A stretch of 44,568 nucleotides of DNA, from NCBI GenBank assembly GCA_032358255.1, contig JAULBX010026707.1, positions 1 to 44,568 on the forward strand, in the 5' to 3' direction. This document shows, in pieces, positions 1-12,857 of this stretch. Both the position numbers and the translations under genes were made by a program. Each line of letters starts with the position of its first letter. Within the stretch, counting starts at the first letter, position 1. The DNA is from Heterotrichella gracilis (taxonomy: Eukaryota > Sar > Xanthophyceae > Tribonematales > Xanthonemataceae). The notes below the pieces were generated by a model. It was not told where the DNA came from and ran no database searches. It saw only the letters and a program-made list of their open reading frames with translations.

Positions 1-3000
1 AGCAGGGATTAACTCTGGGATACTTTAATATTACAGCAATATTTGTTTTGGAGGGAAGTTACCATGGCGCCAAGAATAAATACCTGCCCAGTCACCCAGC
101 CTATGTCTCACTAAATATTGTGCTCATGGCTAGGTTCTCTAACTTCCACGAGTGTGCTTTTGAGAGGGCAAAATAGCAGTTGGTGTGACTCTAACGGCGA
201 GGTATTGAAGATATCTGGTTGTGCCTTTTCAATGTTCTCAGCCCTGCGGATACCTATTTTTCTCTCATTGCAACCATTTTTACCAGTTATTTAAAGTTAA
301 CCTCTGCTTTTGGGGCTGATTTATCGTTTGCTATATAGGTTTTATAATCATGCTTATGTTACGCTGTTTTGACCGGCGGATCATCACTCAAATATTGTGC
401 TCATTATTCTGTTGTACCTTGGTGGCGGTCACTGTTGTATTCTTTTTTTGTGCAGATTGCCTAAGTAATTGGTTATGCATACTAAAAGCTAGCCTCGCAT
501 CAAGTCAGTGTAAGACCAATAGGCAGAGGTGCCGCACCTCGGCTAGAGAAGATAGGCAAGGTACCATATTACCATACTCCCATATTAGTAATATTAGCTT
601 GCTATGGCATAGTCCGATATCACCTTTACCAAGTTAGGTAACAATGTTATAACACCCTACCTCGGTGTGATTCCTTTAATCAACGCATCGGGGAAACTAG
701 GGAAATCGGTAGCGCAATACTTTACTTTACCCTTTTTTATTATATACTTGTTTAATACCAGCTAATATCATGTATATACTGGGCATTTCTGTTTAATACT
801 GGCCACACATTACCTGACATACACATATTGCCATAAATATACATAATACTATTAAGCCGTTTGTCACTTATGCGAATCTGAACAAGGATGCCCACTTTGT
901 CCTGGCAAGAAAATATATAAATGGCACTTTCGTGACATTCAGTGGCGTTATGGCCATCTATACTCTTTTATAAATATACTTTTCTGTGGCTACAAATAAA
1001 CATGATAAACGGCATTCGCTGCATGCAGGATGGTAGTGCACCACACGTGCTGGCTGTTGTCATGGTGGTGCTGAACCACGTGGTGCCAACTTGAAAGCTT
1101 GAACCACTTTTCAATACTTTCAGTTTAGACCACCTTCAGGTCTTTCAAAGGGGGCAGATGCGGGTACCCTCGTCACCTGTGGACAACACTGTGAATGTCA
1201 TAATGCCATGGGCCAAGGCAAGCACACACCGACCTTGCCAAGATATCGAAGTATTGGGAGAATTCATGCATGGCATGTGCAATATCAATGGGCCTGTTAC
1301 TTGCCATGCCATTTGGCGCAAGATGCACTGATCACAGTGCATTCATCAGAAATGCACTAGCTATGATCATCAGGATTGCATCTTGCGCCCAATGAACGAG
1401 TGCATTGAACATGGACACAAGTGCACTCAATATTAGAATTTGCTGTGGACACACATGGCAAGACATGGGCCAGAGACTCTGGGACTTCCTTTAAATCCTT
1501 TCAAGTCCTGTGCTTATAGTGCTTGCTGTGGGCAATCTGGCACATCGGTAGCAAATCCGGCAATCCAGTCTTCTCACACACCCACATCCTAGGAATTCAG
1601 GTATTTATCCAACAATCCTGGGAATCCTCATTGAGGGGAGGTAGACCACTGAACGGGAAGTGGTCGGGGGCCCCATTACATTGCCGGTGGATCGTGAATT
1701 GTGTCCTGGGAATTGCCCTCTAGTAGATTGGTCTGGATGGTGGGATCAGGCTGCTCTGGACTCAGATACATTGTGTCTGGGTGGTGGTTTGGGGAGCACG
1801 CAGATCTGGATTGTATTTGTATGAAGCAGTGGGATGCAGGATTGAACCGTATGTAAATCGTGGTGGATGGCTGGGATCACGATTGTGTGCAGATGTTGGA
1901 AGATTGGAGATGCGCTAAATTGCCGGATTGCCCATAGCAGGATCCTCACGGATTTAGGCTGGATTACAAGGATTTTAGCAGGATGTTCAGCTGGTTATTC
2001 AGTAAAGGGACTTGCAATACCCCTATTCTTGCAAGCTATTCTTGAACCCTGCATATGCGGCTGAACTCCTGCACTGAACGTGCCAGGGACAAGCTACGCA
2101 GTTTATTGATTTCCTTCTTGGGCGTGCCTGAAAGTCGTTCGCGGACAAGTCCGTCGAAATAAAACGGGTTTTGCAAGTAAGTGTAACAGTTTGCTTCGTA
2201 TCGTGTTTGAACTTGGAGAAGATGGGCTTCTCAAACGTGTTCTGAGCATGTAGCTGTTCAACACTTTTTGCCAAGCCCCAGCCAAAGCAGATTTCTGACA
2301 CGCTTGAGATTCTGCTACTTTTTTATTCACCGGGTGCCCATGCCTTTGTAAAAGATACCAGGCCAGATCATATTTGTCTGCAGTTCATGTTCATGACGCG
2401 CGACCTTTTCTGGGCCAACTCCCATGGGGAGCCAGCTATGATCAATAGGGTTCATCTTCTGTTTGTTCTAATTCATTTTGATTTATTTATTTTATCTGCA
2501 GCAACAGGGTATCAGTCTGTTACAATCTTCCCCACCTATTCAGAGCTGTCCTTGGCTTTGCAGGTTCCATTATATTCCGGGGAATTAACAGTGTTGAACT
2601 AGTTGAACACGATTCACGCAGTGGCCAACTGCTGAACTGCTCTTCTATTCTATAAGATCACCTGTTGATTCTAATTAGAGCGTGTTCTTGTTCAAACTGT
2701 CATAATCCTAATACCATCTACTGTTTAGCATCGGCTGAGTACGGATGTTGCCATGGGATCCCGTCGGTGGTTCAATGGACACTTCATCAATAGCACATTC
2801 AGCATGCAGTGCACATTGCATCTTGATTATATTTAGATGAATATCTATGATCGTTTGCGTTTTATGGGCAACGCAGCACCAGACTTAAAAGCCAGCGCTC
2901 GCTAATATTCATCAAGGGCTTGTGAGGCACCTTCTTTCAGGTTTTCTAGTGGTTTGCGGGAATTGGGTGCGGCCTCAAAATATGCCCACTTCACAAGGGA

Positions 3001-3070
3001 CTACCTCTCTATTTTTCCCCCTTTCTTAACATCCCTGAGGTCTAACAAGCATTATACTTCAAATAATTCG
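1..3070. other. AT-rich spacer without recognisable gene
   Basis: I see no open frame with family motifs, plausible exon chain, or tRNA here. The open frames are short (95 residues or fewer) and have no recognisable composition. Base composition is clearly more AT-rich than the gene islands further right, and it borders a decayed retrotransposon, so old transposon-derived DNA is likely, but this is inference. Confidence 0.5.
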
Positions 3071-3076
3071 TCTGCG

Positions 3077-4620
3077 TCAGCATCTAGAAGAATGGGTTGT
3101 TGTGACGCACGTCTTTTGACGATCTTCTATACGTTTCAATAAGCTGACATGATAACAGGATGTATTCTCAGAGGTTAATGGTGCAGGCAGCTGCAATCGG
3201 TATGCAACAGCACCAATCTTGGCGGTAATTGGATAGGGACCAATCCATCTGGGCATCATTTTAATGTGGCCTGGACCAGAGGCCTTCTTATATTTTATAC
3301 TCTCAGTGCTTAGCCGAACTAAGTCACCCCCAGCAAAGCTAAGTCCTGTGCGCTTTTCATTATAAAAAACGCTGCTGCCTTAGCTGTGCATTCTGATAAT
3401 TCTGGCTGATTTCAGGCAGTATTTTGCTGCGTGATAAAATCAACTGTGGCTGGTACTGAATCGTCAGCAATTTTCAGACCCAAATCAAGGACTGATGTAG
3501 GATGGAAACCACAATTGGCAAAGACTGGAGTACATTCAATGGACTCCTGCCATTCTGAATTGATTGCAAACTCTACCTTGGGTAAGAGCTTGTCCCAATC
3601 ATTTTGGCGTCCATTCTTATAATGCCGTAGCACTTGCCCTATGGTCTGATTCATTCTGCTTGCTCATCTGTTTGTGGATGATATGGAGAGCTCATCCTCC
3701 TTTCAGCACCACACAGCTTTTTTAGTGCAGTCCAAAAATAATCAACAAACGTTGCATATCTATCTGAGACGATGGATAATGGCAAACCATGTAATTTCCA
3801 TACGTGCTCAAAAAACAACCATGCAACTTGTGTTGCAGAGGCCGTAGTCAGGGTGGGTATCTTGGTCAATCTATCAACAACTACCAAGAGGCAAATGTTC
3901 TTTACAGACATTGTTAGTGGCAATTCTCCTACAAGATCCAGACTGACGTCTTCGTAACGTTTATCAGGCATTGACAGCGGAACTCCGTAGCCAACCTTCC
4001 CTGTAAGGGTCGGTTTATTTATTTGACAGGAATCACAGGATGAAACCCATCTTTTAATATCTGATCTCATCTTTGGCCACCAGATGCGTTTGCTTTTCAG
4101 CAATTGCACAACACCCTTTTTAGTGCCAACATGTGCACCGAAGGAAGCATCATGCGTTTCATGCAAAATCCAACCTCTGAGAGATTCAACTGCTGGAATG
4201 TAGAGCTTATTAGTAGCTGTAAAATACATCCCATTATTTTTTGTGAGCTTCTGTGAATTTTCTATAATAATGCATCTGTACACCCTTCTATAATCTGCTG
4301 TCTAAAGTCTTTTCCTGACATATTAAATGGCTGGACAACTATGTCATCATTTTTCACGCGAGGGTCTTTCTTTTTCTGGTGGCCTGTCTGTGTGCTTTCA
4401 AGTTTTTTGTTCCTATGCCTTGTCTGCTTTTCCCCCCCCCTAAGCGTGAAGCCCATATGGCAGCCATGCTAGACAAGACTTTTTTGGAAAAGCATCTGAT
4501 GGATTCTGAACCCCTGGAATGTGTTTCGCAACGTGGTTGTATTGCTGCAGCAATTCAATCCAACGCATGGTTCTACCAGTCAATTTATCAACCCATAAGG
4601 CCCTTAGGGCACGCAACCCA
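3077..4620 (-). mobile_element. Degenerate Ty3/gypsy LTR retrotransposon, RNase H-integrase-GPY/F part
   Basis: Minus-strand pol remnant. In element order: an RNase H tail at about 4600-4440 (pattern W-x-ELLQQY...HIPG...N-x-SDAF, where active copies have ADALSR). Then an integrase frame at 4283-3651 with an HHCC-type zinc finger (HETH...CDSC) and a catalytic core around SLDLVGELP, SDRYATF and YHPQTDEQAE. The integrase continues in another frame at 3654-3412. A final piece at 3259-3077 has the WIGPYPI motif of the GPY/F module at the integrase C-terminus. The frame breaks near 3651-3654, and stops interrupt the region between 3412 and 3259, so the copy is non-functional. I could not find gag, protease, reverse transcriptase or paired LTRs, so it is truncated at the 5' side or the rest has diverged. 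Described as a fossil only. Confidence 0.85.
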
Positions 4621-5107
4621 TGTCATGACACTCACGGTGACTCACCCACCGCGTGACGGTTGGATTTATATGTATCACAGAGATCGCAAGGGTTGAACTT
4701 CAATGATTGCTTCCTAGATCAGCTACCTGGCCTTGAGCATGCTGCAAGCTCGAACTTTGAGAGGCATCTCAGAGTGTGCCAACCTGTCAGTGGGCAAAAC
4801 TGGCACACGTTTGCCAATTCGTAAGATACGTGATAAGTTGAACTTGGTCAGCGTCTACACAACATTAAGAAGGCTAATGCTATTGGGGGCCCCACGCCTG
4901 CGGCAGCTGCTCTGACGTCACACTATAGGGCATTATTACTGATCGAGTTAATGATACATCAAGTCTCTGCTATACATGTTGCTGCCAACGGGTACATGCA
5001 CTCAGTCAAGGCTTTGCCAAGCTATTCACGATTGGCCATGGCCATGCAAAGACACTTATAACCCCCAAATCAAAGAGTGCAGCATGCTTGAATCATATAT
5101 ACTAATC
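4621..5107. other. Spacer between retrotransposon remnant and panC 3' end
   Basis: No gene recognised. It should contain the 3' UTR of the minus-strand pantothenate synthetase gene. I did not find a clear TGTAA-type polyadenylation signal on the minus strand within it. Confidence 0.4.
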
Positions 5108-7839
5108 TCAACAAAAACTTGATGCCACCACCATGTTGTCCATCAGACGCACTCTGCCAAAAAAGGCAGCTGCCACAATCACTACGGGTGCGCCTGCCTG
5201 CAGCGGTGCCTCTGCTTTGGTAAGATGATCCGCGTCAACCACCTAGCAAGAAGAAACATGAAGGCCTGTCAATGTTGATCTGCATGCGGCCAGCCTGGCA
5301 TCGTGCATGTGCATATGCGTGCAACGTGTAAAGTTTCAAATATGCAAATGCACAGCCAGGCGCATGATGACAGCCCGCTGTAATGTGTGATACCTGGCTG
5401 TGCCCTCTACCCACCTCCACATAGTCCACTCTGCCGCCCCCTGAAGTGATGCGCTCCACCACTCCACTCTGCAACTTGCCTGGCTGCAACACTTCTCCAC
5501 GTGCTGCTACCTTTTTGGCCCAGCACAGTGCCTGGTAGATGCACACCGCCCGGTTCCGGTCTTCAGGCGTAAGCAGCGCGTTGCGACTGCGGCCAGGACG
5601 TGTAATGTACTTTTTTGCTTTAAATGTTGGAAAGACTGTTGCACGCGTAAGGGGCACATGCGATAATGTAGGCGTCCTCCTAAACTGCAGTGTGAATGGG
5701 TGACAGCATAGTACTTTGCAAATTGTACGATACGCAATGGCTGGCTCCACCTTGCATGCCATGGCGTAATGCAGCCAGTAAAAAGCTGCGCTAGTTGACA
5801 TCTTGCCCAAAAAGGCTGGCCCACAGTAGACCCCCTGGGACCATACCTGCTGAGCGCCAGCCCATCCTCTGCCCGCACAATTGGCATTGGCACCACCTCC
5901 ACAGCAAAGTCCAGGTCCCGCACCAATCGAGTGATCACGCGCCACTGCTGGTAGTCCTTGCGCCCAAACAGTGCCACATCGGGCTCAACTATGTTGAACA
6001 ACTTGGACACTATCTGCATGCAGGGATGGGTCATCAGCCATTGAATGCCCCCCTATGTATATTATCGTGAATAGAATGCAATGAACTAGGCATAGCAAAA
6101 CAAAGGTCAGCACTGGCGACTATAGTAAGGTTCCAGAATAAACCTGACCTTGGGTAACCACACTGGGAGATCAACCTTCAAGGCCCCACGTGGACCAGTT
6201 TAGGGTTTAAGCTTTAGGGTTTAAGGTTTATTGTTTATTACTCATTACTCTATCCCCCAAATCGAGTTGAATTTCTCAGTGTCAAAGGCTGACACCCAGG
6301 GCCATCCCTTGCCGCGGCCCCTATTTCACGAAAATTGTGATGAGTTTAATCACGATTTCCCCCACTTCCCCTTGCTTTCCTCACCGCGGCCACCCCCCTG
6401 AAGAAATGTGGCCGCGTCAGCGCACACAAGCCCTGCTGCAGGCGCTCAACCTAGGGGAGGGGGGGAGGACACATAGAGCATCACGGCAGCGGAGGATCCT
6501 GTACTTGGCATTGGGAGCGCTGACACATAGCGAAGGTGCATGGTAAAATATGTGCCCAGTGGTGAATTTGATGTAATTAGCATTTTTGTCACTTACCTCC
6601 ACCCAGGTCTCGTGAGCCCCTGGCGGGGTTGGCCGCCCCACCACTACCTGTGCATCGTCTCCACCTGTAACAATAGCGGGGTAAGCAAGGGCTGCGAGCA
6701 GGCGTCATTGAGGCTGCAGCATACAAATAAAAATTGAACAGAAGCATGGCACGTACAGATAAAAAATTAACAGAAGCTTTGCCACTTGTGCCACAACTGC
6801 CTGAGCCACCCTCCACTACTGTACATCGTAGCACGAATTGATGGATGCACATGCCAACAATTGCGCAGGTGCTGCAGAACGCACAGACTTCTACCACCCA
6901 TGCACTGTTTAGCACTTGGCAGGTCGTCAGCATAGCCACATTAAAGCCCCCCAATGTACCTGTAATGGATGCATATGCACAGCGTGCTGTCTCCACCTCA
7001 CCTGCCACATACATTGCCGTTGGCTCAAATACAATATCCCCCCCGCCGGCCTCAACCTTGGCCAGATCACCCTCCTGGGCAGGGCAAGAAGGGCAGTGGG
7101 GACAGAAATGATGACTTGGCATGGATACAGGTGGGACATGGCATGAAAGTATTTCCCTTGGACAACACCAGCTCACAGCCAGTGCATTGCTGCCCCACAA
7201 TAATGTGCCTGCAGCAAAACATGGCTGCCACTGCGGCTGAAAAGGGGGCCATTCTGACATATTCCACCCCACACGCACACGCACACGCCTGCTCCCCTCC
7301 ACCCTACCTTGTCCCTAGGGTAGACATCAAAGTCCTCGTTGACATTGAATTGCGTAGGATTGACGTACACCGACACCACCACCACATCGGCGCGCTCCCT
7401 GTGTGTGGGTGCGGGGGGAAGGGTCGGCAATGTGCAGACCAAGGCCTGGTTTTGATGCTTGCACAGTCTGGTAACTTGGATATAAGTCCCGTGGCCACAC
7501 TACAACTCCAATACATGCCCACACTTGGCATTGCAATACCCATGGCCAGCGGCAGCAAACCCCCCTCCCCGCCCCTCACCTTGCTGCGCGTATGAGTGCC
7601 AGGTGCCCCTCATGCAGAGAGCCCTGTGGGTACCAGGAAGACAGCAATAAGCACACCAGTGCATGACTCAATACCTGGCGCAGCAGGTGTGCAAGGCAAG
7701 TGTGTGGCACGCCAGTCCAGATGTAGCCCTGCCTCCTTACCATTGTTGGCACCAGTGCTATGCGCTTGCCTTCCCCTCGCACCCGCCGCGAGAGGGCACG
7801 CATCTCGCCCTTGTCTTGGATAACTTGCACAGAAGACAT
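5108..7839 (-). CDS. panC: Pantothenate synthetase (pantoate--beta-alanine ligase)
   Basis: Makes pantothenate (vitamin B5, precursor of coenzyme A) from pantoate, beta-alanine and ATP; cytosolic in plants. Nine exons, high to low: 7741-7839, 7580-7623, 7308-7398, 7002-7074, 6597-6664, 6385-6450, 5847-6013, 5415-5586, 5108-5242. They join in phase to 304 residues, a normal length for the family. Visible motifs: ATP-site [12 protein letters not shown] across the first intron, YVNPTQF, the RPHFFRGVA segment, [20 protein letters not shown], and LALSSRN (the KMSKS-like loop) across exons 7/8. The start is ATG 7839; the frame stays open upstream, but bacterial and plant homologues begin near this methionine and no transit peptide is needed. 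The C-terminus ends [10 protein letters not shown]. All introns are GT..AG. It is transcribed divergently from secY. Confidence 0.95.
6199..6228. repeat. Interstitial telomere-like TTTAGGG motifs
   Basis: Within the sixth panC intron there are two TTTAGGGTTTA blocks plus a degenerate third. TTTAGGG is the plant and many green algal telomere repeat. The block is short and imperfect, so it is an interstitial remnant or chance enrichment, not a chromosome end. Confidence 0.5.
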
Positions 7840-8626
7840 GGTGCCGGCGGTGACGGGTGCGTCTGGCTGGCCCGCTGGCACCTGCACAGGGCTGCCTCGC
7901 TGGGCACAGGCTTGCATATACTCTGGATGGATACTAGTTAAAACGGCACACAACAAAATCCACCGGCCAAGCTTTATTATGCAAGTTCCAATATTATGTA
8001 GGCAGGTGCTGAGTGTGGGAACAACAGGTTGCCTGGCCACATCCGTGGTGTTGTGTGCAAAGTGGTTCTGTCAAGTCCTAGCGCACACACACGAGTACCC
8101 AGGGAATAGACACTTCCACGTATGGTGAAGTGAAAGTAGTATGCTATGCACTTTTCTGCATAGAGTACACCTAACTGAAGATGCATGCATGCATCCATCG
8201 TTTGATAAGGAGCAGCTACCGCATGCCGTGAACATGCGAAATGCAGGCCCGAGTTCTCACCTGCACACTGCCCGCGTGTGTTTCAGTCACGTAAAGGTTG
8301 CCCTTTGAGGCAGGATATGTGTGTTTAGCTGCGGAGTGTCACCGGCACCACACTGAGTTCCGTGTGAGCAAAACAGCTGGGCCTACATCAGCAGGAGCTC
8401 GCAAGCGCTGGCAAAGAAGACACAACAAATATCCACGATTCTACTACTTCATACCAAGACAGTGGCTGTCCTCGAAACGGTGCTGGCGTTAATAGACGCT
8501 GCATGTCCTGGGAGCTGCTTTAGGGGTGTGGGGGCGAGACGCTTGCCCCCTTGCTGCGGATTGGCTAGATAAGGCCCACTTATTCACGCACAGTGCACCG
8601 AAGCAGCCACTTTGTGCAGCACGGTG
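7840..8626. promoter_or_regulatory. Shared intergenic region of divergent panC and secY
   Basis: About 790 bases separate the start codons of panC (minus) and plastid secY (plus). No convincing exon was found. It must hold both 5' UTRs and promoters, perhaps a bidirectional one; no TATA box or operator stood out. It contains TGCATGCATGCATC near 8172-8185. Confidence 0.45.
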
Positions 8627-11600
8627 ATGTCTGCAATGCAGAGCTCGTTGCCCTCGCCCTCTGCCAGTGCGGCCCGCCACCTGGTGCGGCCGTGTGGCGC
8701 CCGCCTGGTGGTGTCGAGGAGGGCGACCACAGTGTGTGCCTCATCCACAGGCACAATCCCTGCAGGCAGGTGGCTCTCACGGCCACAGGAAAGGCTAACG
8801 GAAGGTGGGTGGTCTCGCATGTGCTTGCAGCTATCACGAGTTACCCTAATCGAGCGTCAGCTGTGGCTAGCACAACGCTTAGCCTGGCTATGCATGCATA
8901 TAGCCCACGTTGCTGCTGTGCCCTGCAGGTGCCTCCAGCAGCAGTCCGCAATATGGTACAGAGCTGACGGCAGATCAATGGGACCCGCTGGGACTGGGGA
9001 GTAGCATGATGACGGTACGGGACTGACAACAGCTCGCTGTACTGGCCAATGCGCATCTAGCCAGCTCGCCATGCATACATATTCTAGCCACCTGTGCACG
9101 GACTTGCCCTGTATCCTGTGAGTGTGGGGGCTATATGGCTTAATGTCGTATACAAAGCAATACAATACAAGTTACACTTCGCGGCAGCACTGATGCGCCC
9201 AACACCTGCACCCACGCTGCACACACAGGGCGTGCAAGCTGTGCCCCGTGCCTGCAGGCTGACCGTGATCTGCGTGCGGCTGGTGGCACCGTGCGGCGTG
9301 GCGATGAGAAGTCGGGTGACTTCTTTGGTGGGGACCTGCCCAAGAAGCTGGGGATACTGCTGGTGAGGGGCGGCAGGCAGGGGAGTTGGAAATGGGTGCA
9401 CTACCTGTGGACACCAACCTTGTCACATTGCCCAGGCTGTGGCCCTACATTGCATAGGAATCCGGGAACATTACACTTACAGACTTATGGAGCTGAAATG
9501 AGATTGTGGAGTGTGTTTTCTCACCCCTGCGGTTTGTTGCAGGGCCTGATCGTGTTGTCTCGCGTGGGCGTGTACATCCCCCTGCCTGGTGTGAATGTGG
9601 AGCTCTTTCAGGAAAGCATGAAGCAGGGGGGTCTGCTGGGCTACATAGATGCGCTTTCTGGAGGGTCGATATCCAAGGTCGGGGTGTTTTCGCTAGGTGA
9701 GTGACAACCAGGGATTAGGCGGGAGGGCCCTGCTTGGATCACATTGCATGGCGCCCCAGGCAGTGCTTTGGGCATGGGATCTAGGGCAGTGTCTGCTGAG
9801 GTGCCATGTGCGCATGGGCCAGCAATCTTGCCGCAGAAAGCCGGCTGCCCGGCCCCCATCCTCCTTGCAAGGAGTCCATCTGACAACTGATCCTCTGCCC
9901 CATCCCCTACCGCTTGCAGGCATTGTCCCGTACATCAATGCCTCCATCATCCTGCAGCTGCTTGCCACAGCATTCCCATCGCTCAAGAAGTTGCAGCGGG
10001 AGGAGGGGCCACAGGTAGGGAATTGGTGTGGGGTTTGGAATGGGGCGTCACATTACTTGCAGCATGCATGGTGAAGCCATGGCGAAGTCAATCATTGTGA
10101 ACACAGCTGGCAGCAAATGGAGATGCAGGGTATAACTACATGCTGAGAAATCCATGCAGAGACACATCATGCAGAAGTAATGCAGCCCTTAATCTGAACC
10201 ACACACACACTATTATTCCACCCCTTCCTGCAGGGTCGCGCCCGGTTCCAGCTGTACCAGAAGAGCGCTGCACTTGTGTTTGGTGTGCTCCAGGCCTTTG
10301 GCCAGCTGTCTGTGGTGCGGCCGTATGTGACGGACTACTCGCCAGAGTGGCTCATCGCAAACGTCATCACACTCACGGCGGGGGCGATGATACTGGTGCA
10401 TGTGTGTGGCAACCCAGACCCTGCACCTCTGTAAACGGCCCTGCATGTATTGGGCAATGTGCATCACACGGCAATGCCGACTGTCACCCATGCACCAGCC
10501 GGGGACAGGGGCTGGGCAGCCGCACACCAGCAGTACCCACACCCCATCCTTGCATGCCAGTCTGCTAACATCAAACTCGCCCTGTCCTCCCTGTCCCGCC
10601 CTCACAGCGTGTTGCAATGGCCATACCATCTTTCCTATGCACTCAGTACAGCCCGATACAACCCTTCCCTTCCACCCTTGCCCCAGTACCTCATTCCCCC
10701 CCACCACCTCTCACCCTGGAGCACCCTCTCGTTGCAGATTGCTGACACGTTGACTGAGCTAAAGCTGGGCAACGGCACCAGTCTGCTCATCTTTGCCAGC
10801 ATTGCGTCTGCCCTGCCTACCAGCGTGGGCGCCGCCCTCACGCAGGCGCAACAACTGGAATCCTCCTCGCTGGCGTTCTATGCCATCGCCTTTGCCCTCA
10901 CCACGCTGGGCATCGTGTACGTCCAGGAGGCGGAGAGGAAGATCCCAATCAACTACGCGTCCAGGTACAGGGCGGCATCGCTGGCAAGGCAATCGTACCT
11001 GCCATTCAAGGTGCGGGGTGGGGGGAGGAGGAACGCTGGTGAGCAGGGCAGAAGTGGTGCTCCCATGGGGTGTGCCCAGGAAATATGGTCAAAGAATACC
11101 TGCATTATAATTGCAAGCGCATGGCATCAACACCTCACCATTTTGCAGCCAACACCGGAACAGGAAATCCTTGCATTGGTGCATGCCATATATGTGTGGG
11201 ATGCATACCCTTCAGGCACGCAGAGTTCATACTGTGGTCTGATCATAAACCCAGTAGAGCTCATGCAGTGTGAGCTATCTGAGTCCAACGGCTTTGATCC
11301 ATGCAGAGAGGTTCCATGACGTTGGGGTCCTCTTGGCACGGATCAGGGCAGGGGAGCTCTGGCAGGTTAGAAGCTCTACTGGGTTTGCTTGTAGATGGTC
11401 GTCTAGGAGGCACAGCATGGCGCCAATGAGATTGCGCTGCTGATCTCCCCACCTTAGAGATCTGGCATTCCTTCTTATGCTCACATGCTTCTTAACTCCT
11501 CACCCCACCCTCACCTCCCCTCCAGGTGAACGCCACGGGTGTGATGCCTGTCATCTTTGCCTCCTCTCTGCTGGCACTGCCCGGTGCGATCGCCAACATC

Positions 11601-12185
11601 GTCAAGACTCCTGCGGCTGAGAGTGCTGCCCTGGCGCTGTCTCCCACGGGCTCGCTGTACCTGCCGGTACGCGCACCACCATGCAACATGCGCACACACA
11701 CACTTGGTAGTTGCATGGCGCACATGCAGCACCGAATACGCAGGCGTTCTGCCGCATGCCCATACATCAACGGGGATTGGACTACCACTGAACGCCCCAT
11801 TCCCCTGCAGGCTAACGTGCTGCTCATTGCCTTCTTCAACTACTACTACACCTTCCTCCAGCTGGACCCCAAGGAGCTGAGTGAGCAGCTCAAGCGCCAG
11901 GGGGCAAGCATACCGGGGCTGCGACCAGGGCGGGCCACTGCTGAGTTCATCACCAACACCCTGAACCGCATGTCGGTGCTAGGCAGTGTGTTCCTGGGTG
12001 CGCTGGCCGCTGCCCCTGCGCTGGTGGAGGCGCTCACGCAGCTGACCGCCTTCAGGGGCTTTGCAGGCACCAGTGTGCTCATCCTGGTGGGTGTGGCCAC
12101 AGACACCGCCCGCAAGGTGCGTGCTGAGCTGGCGATGCAGAAGTACGCAGACATTGACAAGCTGTACGATGACATGCGCATGTGA
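8627..12185 (+). CDS. SECY1: Plastid-targeted SecY, Sec translocase channel subunit
   Basis: Channel subunit of the thylakoid Sec/Alb3 machinery that inserts and exports proteins. Nine exons: 8627-8804, 8929-9014, 9258-9362, 9543-9696, 9920-10014, 10234-10401, 10738-11010, 11526-11666, 11811-12185, giving 524 residues. Residues 1 to about 45 are a Ser/Ala/Arg-rich chloroplast transit peptide, followed by a short variable region. The SecY body starts at KKLGILLGLIVLSRVGVYIPLPG. Diagnostic segments are GIVPYINASIILQLL, LKLGNGTSLLIF, ERKIPINYASRY (cytosolic/stromal loop), NATGVMPVIFASSLL, and the C-terminal FNYYYTFLQLDPKELSEQLK...PGRATAEFI block. The first intron donor was set at GAAG|GTGGGT because it keeps phase with the next exon. 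The exon 6 donor was set after 10401, which keeps two residues (VH) that fill the MW position of bacterial SecY; a GT six bases earlier is an alternative. Confidence 0.96.
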
Positions 12186-12686
12186 GCTGCGCCAGCAGTC
12201 AGTGTGGGCCCAAGAAGCAGGAAAGAAGTGGGAGCGTTCTTTGCAGAGTCGTTGGGAGGGAGTGTACGAGGGGTGACACACTTTCAAAGTGTGCTATGTG
12301 GGAATGTTGCAGACTGGGCCATCCCAGGGGAGGAAGCCGCTGACTGGCTGGGCACTGTACGTTGCTGGGCATTGTGTGCAAGTGTAGCATGAATGTTGCT
12401 GCATGCATGGTAATGTGCAGAACATCCATGCATTCGTGCAGCTGTGCAGACTTTTGCCAAAGGTGGTGTTGCAATGTGAAGTTCATCTGGAGGATTACAA
12501 CTTGCGCAATTACAGCTTGGCTTGAAGCCTGTCACAAGGTGCCGGTTCAATTTGGCGGTTAAGCTGTGTCATGGTCTCCGGGCAGTGCGCATAGGTTCTA
12601 TGATATCCATATTTGCTGTATGTGTATGCTGTATGTGTATACTGTACAGTACATGTAACAGTTGGCCCAGGTAACTTGGCAAAACC

Positions 12687-12738
12687 GTGTCTCGCTGATT
12701 TAATTTTACATCGTGTCTCACTGATTTAGTTTTACATC
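12687..12738. repeat. Tandem 26-base direct repeat
   Basis: Two adjacent copies (12687-12712 and 12713-12738) begin GTGTCTC and end TTTTACATC. They differ at only two bases. The second copy runs directly into a palindrome. Confidence 0.8.
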
Positions 12739-12790
12739 GATGATCTGATCATCGATTCATGGTAACGTTGCCACTGGTAACGTTACCATG
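12736..12790. repeat. Two adjacent perfect inverted repeats
   Basis: The first (12736-12756) has 10-base arms ATCGATGATC / GATCATCGAT around one T. The second (12758-12790) has 12-base arms CATGGTAACGTT / AACGTTACCATG around a 9-base loop. They lie head to tail, just after the tandem repeat. Confidence 0.8.
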
Positions 12791-12830
12791 GCATGATTAA
12801 ATTCAGGCTAAACCGGCCTAAGGCTTGCAT

Positions 12831-12857
12831 GCCGCATTCGATGGCATTGAATGCGGC
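12831..12857. repeat. Hairpin with 9-base arms
   Basis: Arms GCCGCATTC and GAATGCGGC surround a 9-base loop. This is a third inverted repeat in the same 170-base stretch downstream of secY. Confidence 0.7.

Noticed and set aside
6589..7302. 237-codon minus-strand frame over panC
   Set aside because: It runs through panC introns; only short pieces coincide with true exons.
10450..11319. 289-codon plus-strand frame
   Set aside because: It is the seventh secY exon read through both flanking introns, not a separate gene.
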